DNA of 21,937 bases from an uncultured Oscillibacter sp. (lineage in GTDB: Bacteria; Bacillota; Clostridia; Oscillospirales; Oscillospiraceae): the NCBI GenBank assembly GCA_946183715.1, contig CAMHDB010000006.1, positions 1 through 21,937 on the forward strand, given 5' to 3'. The notes beneath the pieces are model-generated. The model saw nothing but the letters and a program-made list of their open reading frames with translations, searched no databases and was not told the DNA's origin. Position numbers and translations under genes: made by a program. Below are positions 1 to 7,892 of this stretch, piece after piece; position 1 is the first letter of the stretch; each line of letters starts with the position of its first letter.

Positions 1-1
1 C

Positions 2-520
2 CAGCAGCTCGACTGGTACCTGCTCGAAAAGAAGAGCAATCAGGAACTGCACCTCTTTTTCAAGGAGGCGAACGCGTTCTACCGCAAGACGAAAGAGCTC
101 TGGGAAGTCGACTTCGACTGGACGGGCTTCGAGTGGCTCGTGCCCGACGACAACCAGAACAACGTCGTCATCTTCCTGCGCAAGGACAAACAGGGGCACA
201 ACCTCCTCTGCGCCGTGAACTTCTCCCCCAACCAGTACGACGGCTACCGCGTCGGCGTCCCCTCGAACCGGCAGTTTGTCCCGGTGTTCACGACCGACCG
301 GACGGAGTTCGGCGGCGGCGACTTCTACGACAAGGAACCCCTCGCCGTGGAGGACATCCCCTCGCACGGCAAGGACGCCTCCGTGAGTATCAAGATTCCG
401 CCGTTCGGCGCGGTGTTCCTGCGCGGCGTGGGCAAGCTCCCCAAGAAGCGCAAGACCGACCCCTCCCTCCGCGGGCGGCGCAGAATCGCCGGGAAGATGG
501 AGCGCGACAGCGAGACGTAA
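2..520 (+). CDS. glgB: 1,4-alpha-glucan branching enzyme, C-terminal part (5' truncated by window edge)
   Basis: The reading frame is open from base 2 to a TAA at 518-520, giving the last 172 residues of a protein that starts outside the window. The first residues read QQLDWYLLEKKSNQELHLF, followed by a segment ending GFEWLVPDDNQNN. This matches the end of the GH13 barrel and the C-terminal all-beta domain of GlgB. The enzyme cuts alpha-1,4 chains and rejoins them as alpha-1,6 branches in cytoplasmic glycogen. The catalytic residues lie upstream and cannot be checked. The last about 25 residues are Lys/Arg rich (KKRKTDPSLRGRRR), a basic tail beyond the usual domain. An internal GTG at 140 is not a credible start because homology continues upstream of it. 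glgC follows after 61 bp, so the two are probably co-transcribed. Confidence 0.93.
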   Translation, partial: QQLDWYLLEKKSNQELHLFFKEANAFYRKTKELWEVDFDWTGFEWLVPDDNQNNVVIFLRKDKQGHNLLCAVNFSPNQYDGYRVGVPSNRQFVPVFTTDRTEFGGGDFYDKEPLAVEDIPSHGKDASVSIKIPPFGAVFLRGVGKLPKKRKTDPSLRGRRRIAGKMERDSET

Positions 521-581
521 TTTTTGCGTGTGAAACCACGCGCTTAAATTGATAACATCAGGCAAAGGAGCTGGAAAGAAC

Positions 582-1793
582 ATGAAGAAAGAGTGTATCG
601 CCATGTTGCTGGCCGGCGGACAGGGAAGCCGCCTGTACGTCCTCACCAGCAACGTGGCCAAGCCCGCCGTCCCCTTCGGCGGCAAGTACCGCATCATTGA
701 CTTCCCCCTCTCCAACTGCATCAACTCCGGCATTGACACCGTGGGCGTACTGACGCAGTACCGGCCTCTGGAGCTCAACAGCTACATTGGCAGTGGCCAG
801 CCGTGGGACCTCGACGGCTCCTCCGGCGGCGTCCACATCCTCCCGCCCTACCAGACCGCTACGGGGGCCTCTTGGTACAAGGGTACCGCCAACGCCATCT
901 ATCAGAACATCGGCTTCATCGACATGTATGACCCCGATTACGTCGTCGTGCTCTCCGGCGACCACATCTACAAGCAGGACTACTCCGAGATGGTTCGCCT
1001 CCACAAGGAGAAAAACGCCGTCTGCACGATTTCCGTCATGGAAGTGCCGTGGGCCGAGGCTCCCCGCTTCGGTATCATGAGCGTCGACGCCGAGGACAAC
1101 ATCACCGAGTTCGCCGAGAAGCCCAAGCAGCCCAAGAGCAATCTGGCCTCTATGGGTATCTACGTCTTCTCGTGGAAGGAAATGAGGAAGTACCTCACGG
1201 AAGACGAGGCAAACCCCAAGTCCGAGAACGACTTCGGCAAGAATATCATCCCCGCCATGCTGGGCAACAACGAGAAGCTCATCGCCTACCGCTTCAAGGG
1301 CTACTGGAAGGATGTCGGCACGCTGGAATCCCTCTGGGACGCCAATATGGATATGCTGTCCCCGTCCTCGGGCCTCGACCTCATCGACACGACGTGGCCC
1401 ATCTACGCCCGCTCCGTCAACGCGCCCCCGACGTTCGTCGACGCCTCCGCGACCGTCACGCACAGCGCCATCAACCGCGGGTGCGAAATCTACGGCAAGG
1501 TCGAGAACGCGGTGCTCTCGCCCAACGTCTCCGTGGGCGCGGGCGCGCAGGTCAGCTACTCCGTCCTGCTCCCCGGCGCGAAAGTCGAGGAGGGCGCGGT
1601 CGTCGAGTACGCCATTCTCGGCGAAAACTGCCATATCGGCAAAAACGCCCGTGTGGGCGCCCGTCCGGAGGAAAGTGACCCGGCGACGTGGGGCCTGACG
1701 GTGCTTGCTCCCGGCTGTGACGTGGCGGAGGGACGCACCGTCGCCGCCAACAAGATGCTCAGCCAGAACGGTGAGGAGGTGTCCAGAAAATGA
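582..1793 (+). CDS. glgC: Glucose-1-phosphate adenylyltransferase, catalytic subunit
   Basis: GlgC makes ADP-glucose from ATP and glucose-1-phosphate, the committed step of bacterial glycogen synthesis. The 403-residue protein begins MKKECIAMLLAGGQGSRL; the nucleotide-binding GGQGSRL motif is at residues 12-18 and is followed by KPAVPFGGKYRIIDF. Further family motifs are LSGDHIYKQDY, FAEKP and GYWKDVGTLESLW. The C-terminal third is a left-handed beta-helix of hexapeptide type. The ATG at 582 is chosen over an in-frame TTG at 549 because AAAGGAG lies at 564-570, 11 bp before it, and the homology starts there. The stop overlaps the glgD start (ATGA), which implies translational coupling and a GlgC/GlgD complex. 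The length is close to the family norm and all key motifs are intact. Confidence 0.97.
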   Translation: MKKECIAMLLAGGQGSRLYVLTSNVAKPAVPFGGKYRIIDFPLSNCINSGIDTVGVLTQYRPLELNSYIGSGQPWDLDGSSGGVHILPPYQTATGASWYKGTANAIYQNIGFIDMYDPDYVVVLSGDHIYKQDYSEMVRLHKEKNAVCTISVMEVPWAEAPRFGIMSVDAEDNITEFAEKPKQPKSNLASMGIYVFSWKEMRKYLTEDEANPKSENDFGKNIIPAMLGNNEKLIAYRFKGYWKDVGTLESLWDANMDMLSPSSGLDLIDTTWPIYARSVNAPPTFVDASATVTHSAINRGCEIYGKVENAVLSPNVSVGAGAQVSYSVLLPGAKVEEGAVVEYAILGENCHIGKNARVGARPEESDPATWGLTVLAPGCDVAEGRTVAANKMLSQNGEEVSRK

Positions 1794-2902
1794 ATGGACT
1801 GCACGGAATTATCTTTGCCAATGAAGAGCGCGTCGGCCTCAAAGAGCTGGTAGGCCCCCGCTGTTCGGCGTCCATCCCCTTCGGCGGACGCTACCGCGCG
1901 GTGGACTTCGCGCTCTCGAACATGGTCAACGCGGGCATTACCGATGTCGGCGTCGTGACGCACGGACAGTACCAGAGCCTGCTCGACCACCTCGGCACCG
2001 GCAAGGCGTGGGACTTGTCCCGCAAGCGCGGCGGCCTGCGCTTCCTGCCCCCGTTTAACTACGACTCCAGCCGCGCCCTCATGCCCTACCGCGGCAACGT
2101 CGAGGCCCTCGCCGGAATCCGCTCCTACCTCGACACCATCCGGCAGGACTACGTCGTGCTCAGCGACGGCGACCTCGTGGCCAACCTCCCGATTAACGAA
2201 ATCTTCGCCCAGCACCTCGAAACCAAGGCCGACATCACGGTCGTCATGGGCGCGGACTGCTTCGAGATTGACGACGGTACCTACTTTGAACTCGACGAGA
2301 ACAACCGTGTCAAGGAAGTGCTCGTACACCTCGCCCACCCGCGCGGACACCGCGGCCTCGATACCTTCATCATCTCCACGGCCCTGCTCAAGCAGGTCGT
2401 CGACGACTGCACCTCCCGCAACGAGTACAGCTGGCGCCGGAGCGTCCTTCAGGCCCGCAAAGACCAGTTGAAGATTCAGGCCTACATCTGGAACGGCTAC
2501 GCCGCCCAGATTCGCTCCGTACAGGAATACTACGACCGGAGCATGCAACTGCTGGACGCGGGCGTGCGCGCCGACCTGTTCACGCCCGCCCGCCCGATTA
2601 TCGGCAAGGCCGTCGACAAGTCCTCCGCCTACGTCGCCCCCAGCGGCCACATCGCCAACTCCCTCATGAACGACGGCTGCTTTATCGCCGGAACGGTCGA
2701 GAACTCCATCCTGTTCTCGGGCGTCGTCGTGGAAGAGGGCGCGGTCGTGCGCGGGTGCATTCTGTTCCGTGACGCCGTTGTCCGCAAGGGTGCCGTGGTC
2801 GAGTGCATTATCGGCGACAAGAACGTCGAAATTCAGGAGAATCACCGCCTGATGGGCTATCCGACGCACCCGATTGTTGTGGAGAAGAATCGGAGCGTGT
2901 AA
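1790..2902 (+). CDS. glgD: Glucose-1-phosphate adenylyltransferase, GlgD regulatory subunit
   Basis: This 370-residue paralogue of GlgC keeps the fold (SIPFGGRYRAVDFALSNMVNAG, about residues 29-50, and a C-terminal hexapeptide beta-helix) but lacks the GGxGxRL nucleotide motif, reading VGLKELVGPR at the equivalent place. That is the known pattern of GlgD in Firmicutes, where it forms a heterotetramer with GlgC and raises its activity; direct catalysis is unlikely. It overlaps glgC by 4 bp and has GAGGAGGT just upstream as ribosome binding site. It ends in TAATAA. Within one short stretch (about 2470-2490) isoleucine is ATT after AAG but ATC after TAC, an example of the GATC avoidance described in the findings. 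Confidence 0.95.
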   Translation: MNGLHGIIFANEERVGLKELVGPRCSASIPFGGRYRAVDFALSNMVNAGITDVGVVTHGQYQSLLDHLGTGKAWDLSRKRGGLRFLPPFNYDSSRALMPYRGNVEALAGIRSYLDTIRQDYVVLSDGDLVANLPINEIFAQHLETKADITVVMGADCFEIDDGTYFELDENNRVKEVLVHLAHPRGHRGLDTFIISTALLKQVVDDCTSRNEYSWRRSVLQARKDQLKIQAYIWNGYAAQIRSVQEYYDRSMQLLDAGVRADLFTPARPIIGKAVDKSSAYVAPSGHIANSLMNDGCFIAGTVENSILFSGVVVEEGAVVRGCILFRDAVVRKGAVVECIIGDKNVEIQENHRLMGYPTHPIVVEKNRSV

Positions 2903-2908
2903 TAAGGC

Positions 2909-2937
2909 TTGATTTTTCCTCCGTCATGATGTAGAAT
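2909..2937 (+). promoter_or_regulatory. Probable sigma-A promoter for glgA
   Basis: TTGATT (2909-2914) and TAGAAT (2932-2937) are separated by exactly 17 bp in the 138-bp gap between glgD and glgA. Transcription would start near 2944. This suggests glgA-glgP can be expressed separately from glgBCD. The match is 4/6 and 5/6 to consensus; use in vivo is inferred. Confidence 0.6.
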
Positions 2938-2976
2938 GGTCTCCGGCGGCGGCTCTATCGGACACCGCCGGAGACC
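2938..2976 (+). repeat. 12-bp perfect inverted repeat (hairpin) at the glgA promoter
   Basis: The arm GGTCTCCGGCGG (2938-2949) pairs exactly with CCGCCGGAGACC (2965-2976) across a 15-nt loop. No T-run follows, so it is not a standard terminator. It begins one base after the predicted -10 box. It could be an operator, a leader hairpin of the glgA mRNA, or an RNA stabiliser within a glgBCDAP transcript. Confidence 0.75.
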
Positions 2977-3040
2977 TCATGCTTTCACGGTGACGCGGGC
3001 TGTCAGGAAACAGCATAGGAATCATAAGGAGTTGATATCT

Positions 3041-4702
3041 ATGAAGATATTATACGTGACCAGCGAGGCCGCCCCCTTCGCCAAGACCGGCGGTCTCGGC
3101 GACGTGGCGGGTTCCCTGCCTCCCGCTCTCGCCCGCGAAGGGGCGGAAGTGGCGGTAGCCCTCCCTCTGTACCGCAGAATCCGGGACCGCTACGGCGACC
3201 AGCTCACCTTTGAATGCTACGATTACGTCGACCTCGCGTGGCGGCATATCTACTGCGGCCTGTTCTCCATGAAGAAGGACGGCGTAACATGGTACTTTTT
3301 CGACAACGAGCAGTATTTCGACCGCCCGGAACTCTACGGCTACCTCGACGACGGCGAGCGCTACGCGTTCTTCTCCCGCGCGGTCGTGCGCATGCTTGAC
3401 CGCCTCGCCTTCTGGCCGGAAGTCATCAGCGCCAACGACTGGCAGACCGCCCTCGTGCCCATCTACCTCAAGGACGACGGCGTTCGGGAAGAGCGCTACC
3501 GCTCCATTAAGACGGTCTTCACCATCCACAACATTGAGTATCAGGGCCGCTTCAACCCCTACGTCCTCGGCGACCTGTTCGGCCTCGACCCGGGCTGGGT
3601 GCAGGACGGTACCATGCTCATGGACGGCGATTTGAACCTCCTCAAAGGCGCGATTCTCAGCGCCGACGCCGTGACGACCGTCTCGCCGACCTACGCCAAC
3701 GAACTCAAAATGGCCTATTTCGCGCACCGCCTCGAAAGCATTATGCGGCAGTGCGAATACAAGCTCCACGGCGTCCTGAACGGAATCGACACGGAGGTGT
3801 TCGACCCCGCCACCGACAAGCGCATCGCCTACAACTACTCCGTCGGCGACATGGAGGGCAAGGCCAAGGACAAGGCCGAATTACAGCGCATGCTCGGACT
3901 GCGCGAAGACCCCGATATGCCGATTGTGGGCATTGTGAGCCGCCTCGTTTCGCACAAGGGCCTCGACCTTGTCTGCGAGGTCATTCACGACATGATGGGC
4001 CTGCCCATGCAGTTGGTCATGCTGGGCAAGGGCGACCAGAAGTACGAGGAGTTCTTCCGCTGGGCCGGACAGCAGTATCAGGGCCGTATGGCCGTCGCCC
4101 TCGACTACAATGAAGACCTCTCGATGGCGATTTACTCCGGCGCTGACCTGTTCCTCATGCCCTCCAGAAGCGAGCCTTGCGGCCTCAGCCAGATGATTGC
4201 CATGCGCTACGGCACGGTGCCCGTCGTCCGCGAGACCGGAGGCCTCCGCGACACCATCCAGCCCTACGACGCCCTCCGCGACGCCGGAAACGGCTACAGT
4301 TTCGCCAACTATTCCAGCGGCGATATGCTCTACGTCCTCCGCTCCGCCGTCTACCTCTACAGGGACTACCCGGAAGCGTTCGCCCGTCTGCGTCAGCGCG
4401 CTATGGAGTCCGACTTTAGTTGGAAGCGCAGCGCCAACGCGTACCTGAGCATTTACGCGGGCCTGTGGGGACAGGTATGGCCCGACCCGGCGCTCGCCGC
4501 CGAAGAAGAAGCCGCGCCCGTAGAGGACGCCGCGCCTGTCGCGGAAGAAGCCGCCGCGCCCGTGGAGGACGCCGTGCCCGTGGCGGAAGAGGCCGCCCCC
4601 GTAAAGGACGCCGAACCCGCTCCCGTCGCGGAGGAAGCCACCCCCGCAGAAGAAGGCGGAAAGAAAAAGAAATCCGCCAGAAAAAAGCATTCCGGGAAGT
4701 AA
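3041..4702 (+). CDS. glgA: Glycogen synthase with repetitive acidic/basic C-terminal extension
   Basis: This GT5 ADP-glucose-dependent glycogen synthase elongates alpha-1,4-glucan in the cytoplasm. The ADP-glucose-binding KTGGL motif is at residues 15-19, and the C-terminal catalytic motif EPCGL starts at Glu378, followed by RETGGLRDT. The conserved body ends near residue 485, close to the usual 475-490 total. The 553-residue protein then continues with about 66 residues rich in Ala, Pro, Val and Glu, in three repeats of about 14 residues, and ends GGKKKKSARKKHSGK. The tail looks disordered. The start at 3041 is set by AAGGAG at 3026-3031 and the MKILYVTSEAAPFAKTGG homology; an in-frame ATG at 2936 lies inside the predicted promoter and is rejected. 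glgP follows after 21 bp. Confidence 0.96.
   Translation: MKILYVTSEAAPFAKTGGLGDVAGSLPPALAREGAEVAVALPLYRRIRDRYGDQLTFECYDYVDLAWRHIYCGLFSMKKDGVTWYFFDNEQYFDRPELYGYLDDGERYAFFSRAVVRMLDRLAFWPEVISANDWQTALVPIYLKDDGVREERYRSIKTVFTIHNIEYQGRFNPYVLGDLFGLDPGWVQDGTMLMDGDLNLLKGAILSADAVTTVSPTYANELKMAYFAHRLESIMRQCEYKLHGVLNGIDTEVFDPATDKRIAYNYSVGDMEGKAKDKAELQRMLGLREDPDMPIVGIVSRLVSHKGLDLVCEVIHDMMGLPMQLVMLGKGDQKYEEFFRWAGQQYQGRMAVALDYNEDLSMAIYSGADLFLMPSRSEPCGLSQMIAMRYGTVPVVRETGGLRDTIQPYDALRDAGNGYSFANYSSGDMLYVLRSAVYLYRDYPEAFARLRQRAMESDFSWKRSANAYLSIYAGLWGQVWPDPALAAEEEAAPVEDAAPVAEEAAAPVEDAVPVAEEAAPVKDAEPAPVAEEATPAEEGGKKKKSARKKHSGK
4511..4636 (+). repeat. Three imperfect coding repeats in the glgA tail
   Basis: Three in-frame units encode AAPVEDAAPVAEE (4511-4549), AAPVEDAVPVAEE (4553-4591) and AAPVKDAEPAPVAEE (4592-4636). 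DNA copies differ mostly at third positions, so the repeat is kept at protein level rather than being a fresh duplication. Such arrays often vary in copy number between strains; that is an inference here. Confidence 0.85.
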
Positions 4703-4723
4703 CCGCCGGACGGAGGAAAAAGC

Positions 4724-7171
4724 ATGAGTTCAAGCATGACACCGTTTACCGCCAAATCTCTCGAAGAAGCCCTGACCGCCAAGCTGATGCTCAATTTCGG
4801 CAAGGCCCCCGACGAGGCCTCCGACGAGGAAATGATGAAGGCCAGCGCGCTCGTTCTCCGCGACGTGATGGCGATTCGCGGCGTGGAGGCCGTCAAGGAG
4901 ACCCGCCGCTACCGTAAGAAACAGGTACACTACCTGTCGCTGGAGTTCCTGATTGGGCGCAGTCTGATGAAGAACGCCTACAATCTGGACGTACTGCCGC
5001 AACTCAAAGAGGCGTTGGAAAATCTGGGGTTCAAGGCCTCCGACATCTTTGAAGTGGAACCCGACGCGGGCCTCGGCAACGGCGGTCTGGGCCGCCTCGC
5101 CGCCTGCTACCTCGATTCCATGACCACCCTCGACATCCCCGCGACCGGGTACTCTATCTGCTACGAGCTGGGCATTTTCAAGCAGAAAATCGTGGAGGGA
5201 CAGCAGGTCGAACTCCCCGACAACTGGATGGAATTAGGCTCGGCGTGGCTGTTGCCGAAGCCGGAAGAGGTGCAGGAAGTCTTGTTCGGCGGGAACATCC
5301 GGCAGTTCTGGGACAACGGACGCCTGCACATTGTACAGGAAAATTGCAACAAAGTCCTCGCCGTGCCGTGCGACATGGTCGTCGCGGGCTACGGTACCAA
5401 GAACGTAAACACGCTCCGCCTCTGGGACGCCCGCCCCGTGAAGAGTGTCGATATGGACCTGTTCGCGCGCGGCGAATACCTGAAGGCCTCCGAAGAGGAA
5501 GCTATGGCGGAGACTATCACGAGAGTTCTCTACCCGGAGGACAACCACTACGAGGGAAAGTCCCTGCGCCTGAAACAGCAGTATTTCTTTGTGTCGGCCA
5601 CCGTGCAGTCCATCGTCACGCGCCACCTCGCCACCTACGGCACCCTCAAGAACTTCCACGAGAAGAATATTATTCAAATCAACGACACGCACCCCGCGCT
5701 GGTGATTCCGGAACTCATGCGCATTTTCGTGGACGAGGCCGGCATGGAGTGGGACGAGGCATGGGAAATCACCCGCCAGTCCGTGGCCTACACGAACCAC
5801 ACCGTACTGGCCGAGGCCCTCGAACGCTGGCCCCAAAGTCTGGTGGAAACCCTGTTGCCGCGCGTCTGGCAGATTATCCTTGAAATCTCCCGCCGCTGGC
5901 AGGAGAAGGTCGACGATTTCTACCACGACCAGAGCAAGACGGCGCGCGTCGCGATTGTCTGGGACGGCGAAGTCAGAATGGCCAACCTTTGCCTCGCGGG
6001 CGGCATGGCCGTCAACGGCGTGTCGGCGCTTCACTCCGACATTCTCCGCAAGGACGTGTTCAAAGAGGCCTACGGCATGGAGCCGCAGAAGTTCAAGAAC
6101 GTCACGAACGGAATCGACCACCGCCGCTGGCTGAGCGAAATCAACCCGCGCCTCGACGCCTTCATTCAGGAGCTGACCGGAGGCCCCGAATACCTGCTCC
6201 GCCCGTCCGCGCTGAAAAAGCTCGACGCGTTCGCCAATGACGCCTCGGCCCTCGAACGCCTCGACAAAATCAAGCGCGCCAATAAAGAGGACTTCTGCGC
6301 CCACGTCAACCGCAAGCGCAACATGACCCTCGACCCCGACGCCATTTTCGACGTACAGGTCAAGCGCCTGCACGAGTACAAGCGGCAACTGCTCAACGTC
6401 ATGCACATTGTGGCGCTGTATCAGGAGTTACAGGACAACCCGAACGCCGTCACACAGCCGCATATCTTCCTGTTCGGCGCGAAGGCCGCCCCCGGCTACG
6501 CCGTCGCGAAACGGATTATCCGCCTCATCAACTCCCTCGCCGACCAGATTGACCACGACCCCGTCTGCAAGGACAAACTGAAAGTCGTATTTTTAGAAAA
6601 CTACCGCGTCTCGCTCGCCGAACGCCTCATGCCCGCCAGCGAAGTCAGCCAGCAGATTTCGACCGCCGGCAAGGAGGCCAGCGGCACCGGAAACATGAAA
6701 TTCATGATGAACGGCGCGCTGACCATCGGCACCCTCGACGGGGCCAACGTCGAAATGCACGAGCTTCTCGGCGACGACAACATGTTCCTGTTCGGACTGC
6801 GCGCCGACGAGGTGGAGCAGACGAAGCGGGAGGGCTATATTTCGCAACGCCTGTACCACGCCGACCCGAAGCTCCGCCGCTGTCTGGATGCCATCCGCGC
6901 CGGATTCCGCGACGGCGTGGGCTACGAAGACCTCTACCAGCGTCTTTTGTTCGGCGCGGGCGGGAGCATGGCCGACGAGTACCTGCTTCTGGCCGATTTC
7001 GCGTCCTACTGCGACGCCGAGGCCCGCATGGTGCGCGCCTACGCCGACCGCACGGCGTGGAACCGCATGAGCCTGCACAACATCGCCCGGAGCGGGCTGT
7101 TCGCGGCTGACCGCTCCATCGCCGAGTACGCCGACCACATCTGGCACGTCCCGCACAAGTTCCAAGCCTGA
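4724..7171 (+). CDS. glgP: Glycogen/starch/alpha-glucan phosphorylase
   Basis: This GT35 phosphorylase releases glucose-1-phosphate from alpha-1,4-glucan ends using phosphate and pyridoxal phosphate. The protein is 815 residues, the size typical of bacterial GlgP. Visible motifs include GLGNGGLGRLAACYLDS near the N-terminus, the glucan-site segment TVLAEALERWP, and the PLP motif EASGTGNMKF, in which Lys659 is the expected Schiff-base lysine. It is complete and shows no frameshift. GGAGG at 4712-4716 fixes the ATG at 4724. It is the last gene of the glycogen cluster, and a strong terminator follows at once, so synthesis and breakdown enzymes are encoded together. The exact substrate (glycogen or maltodextrin) cannot be told from sequence alone. 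Confidence 0.96.
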   Translation: MSSSMTPFTAKSLEEALTAKLMLNFGKAPDEASDEEMMKASALVLRDVMAIRGVEAVKETRRYRKKQVHYLSLEFLIGRSLMKNAYNLDVLPQLKEALENLGFKASDIFEVEPDAGLGNGGLGRLAACYLDSMTTLDIPATGYSICYELGIFKQKIVEGQQVELPDNWMELGSAWLLPKPEEVQEVLFGGNIRQFWDNGRLHIVQENCNKVLAVPCDMVVAGYGTKNVNTLRLWDARPVKSVDMDLFARGEYLKASEEEAMAETITRVLYPEDNHYEGKSLRLKQQYFFVSATVQSIVTRHLATYGTLKNFHEKNIIQINDTHPALVIPELMRIFVDEAGMEWDEAWEITRQSVAYTNHTVLAEALERWPQSLVETLLPRVWQIILEISRRWQEKVDDFYHDQSKTARVAIVWDGEVRMANLCLAGGMAVNGVSALHSDILRKDVFKEAYGMEPQKFKNVTNGIDHRRWLSEINPRLDAFIQELTGGPEYLLRPSALKKLDAFANDASALERLDKIKRANKEDFCAHVNRKRNMTLDPDAIFDVQVKRLHEYKRQLLNVMHIVALYQELQDNPNAVTQPHIFLFGAKAAPGYAVAKRIIRLINSLADQIDHDPVCKDKLKVVFLENYRVSLAERLMPASEVSQQISTAGKEASGTGNMKFMMNGALTIGTLDGANVEMHELLGDDNMFLFGLRADEVEQTKREGYISQRLYHADPKLRRCLDAIRAGFRDGVGYEDLYQRLLFGAGGSMADEYLLLADFASYCDAEARMVRAYADRTAWNRMSLHNIARSGLFAADRSIAEYADHIWHVPHKFQA

Positions 7172-7180
7172 ATCCGAATC

Positions 7181-7212
7181 AAAGCGCCCCCCGGATTCCG
7201 GGAGGCGCTTTT
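7181..7212 (+). terminator. Rho-independent terminator after glgP
   Basis: A 14-bp stem (7181-7194 with 7198-7211) with one mismatch and a 3-nt loop ATT ends in TTTT, 9 bp after the glgP stop. The U-run is short, but the GC-rich stem is strong. It closes the glycogen operon. Confidence 0.8.
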
Positions 7213-7394
7213 CGTGAGTGGGAGACGCTTTCGGGAGGGTACATTTCATCGCCTTCACGTCACCGGTCCGACGCTCTGCGTAACGCGGTCAGCGGCTCCG
7301 TCAATCAGGGGCGGTTTGATGACGCAAGCAGGATGCTCCGATGAGGCCACATGACGCACTTTCGGCGGTTCCGTCCGCGGACAGTGAAATGCTC

Positions 7395-7610
7395 TTACCT
7401 CTCCCGGCTCAGCCCCAGAAGGTAGTCCGTGCTGACACCGTAAAACTTGCTAAGGGTAATCAGGTGGTGGATAGGAAGCTCGTTGGCCCCTCTCTCATAG
7501 CGTGCGTACATGGTCTGCGAAGTACCCAAGACTGCCGCAATCTGGGTTTGCGTCTTATCGGCGTCCTCCCGCAAATCGCGCAGGATTTTGACATAGTCCA
7601 TCGTATCCAT
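7395..7610 (-). CDS. Small XRE-family helix-turn-helix regulator
   Basis: The 71-residue protein is essentially one HTH_3/XRE DNA-binding domain: YVKILRDLREDADKTQTQIA, then LGTSQTMYARYERGANELP as the turn and recognition helix, and the typical ending FYGVSTDYLLGLSRER. There is no additional sensor or oligomerisation domain. The start at 7610 is chosen because GGAGGTG lies 6 bp upstream (7617-7623 on the plus strand); in-frame ATGs at 7694 and 7625 lack a site. It is divergent from the DEAD-box helicase gene, with 282 bp between them, so it may control itself and possibly the helicase. Its target is unknown; specific function is not assigned. Confidence 0.88.
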   Translation of the reverse strand: MDTMDYVKILRDLREDADKTQTQIAAVLGTSQTMYARYERGANELPIHHLITLSKFYGVSTDYLLGLSRER

Positions 7611-7697
7611 ACTTGACACCTCCATTTGACCGTCCCTGATTTCTGGTAGCAAGAATTTATCATAAGATGAAGACTTTTTGTGGGAAATGTACACAAT

Positions 7698-7776
7698 TTT
7701 ACTATAAAAATTCCTGTTTTTTTAACAAAAGGACAAATCATACTACCAATTTGTGCAAAAATTTACTAAATTCCTG
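7698..7776. repeat. Imperfect direct repeat in the XRE/helicase intergenic region
   Basis: TTTACTA followed by an A-run and TTCCTG occurs at 7698-7716 and again, four bases shorter, at 7762-7776. The first copy overlaps the predicted -10 box of the XRE gene. The pair could be operator sites for the small regulator; the low complexity of the region leaves chance possible. Confidence 0.4.
7701..7728 (-). promoter_or_regulatory. Probable promoter for the XRE regulator
   Basis: On the minus strand TTGTTA (7728-7723) and TATAGT (7706-7701) are 16 bp apart, giving a leader of roughly 85 nt before the regulator start. The match is moderate and lies in AT-rich DNA, where chance matches are more likely. 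Confidence 0.45.
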
Positions 7777-7825
7777 AACTTTCCACGCAAAATCGCGGAT
7801 TTCCCCCCTTTTTAGTCCGATTCTC

Positions 7826-7854
7826 TTTACAAACCATAAAATCACGGCTATAAT
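7826..7854 (+). promoter_or_regulatory. Sigma-A promoter for the DEAD-box helicase
   Basis: TTTACA (7826-7831) and a perfect TATAAT (7849-7854) are 17 bp apart. Transcription would start near 7861, leaving a leader of about 32 nt containing AAGGAG (7879-7884) before the TTG start. Confidence 0.85.
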
Positions 7855-7892
7855 AGCAACATACGCCGTATTTTCCGGAAGGAGATGCAACT

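Noticed and set aside
521..581. Possible promoter or small hairpin (GCGTG...CACGC) between glgB and glgC
   Set aside because: The stem is only 5 bp and the best -35/-10 pair has 14-15 bp spacing; read-through from glgB is the simpler explanation.
558..1634. Long minus-strand open frame opposite glgC, and similar long antisense frames opposite most genes
   Set aside because: High GC with few A/T-starting codons creates long open antisense frames; these have no ribosome site or recognisable homology and lie wholly over well-supported genes.
2936..3040. N-terminal extension of GlgA from ATG 2936
   Set aside because: The extra 35 residues lie over the predicted promoter and hairpin, lack homology, and AAGGAG precedes the ATG at 3041.
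7213..7394. Possible small ORF or RNA between the glgP terminator and the XRE gene
   Set aside because: Only short frames without ribosome sites are present, and no fold or motif of a known RNA was recognised.
7341..7616. 91-residue plus-strand frame over the XRE gene
   Set aside because: It is antisense to a clear HTH protein with its own ribosome site and has no recognisable features.
7785..7815. Terminator-like AAATC-GCG-GATTT followed by a T-run
   Set aside because: The stem is only 5 bp and AT rich, and no gene ends upstream on the plus strand.
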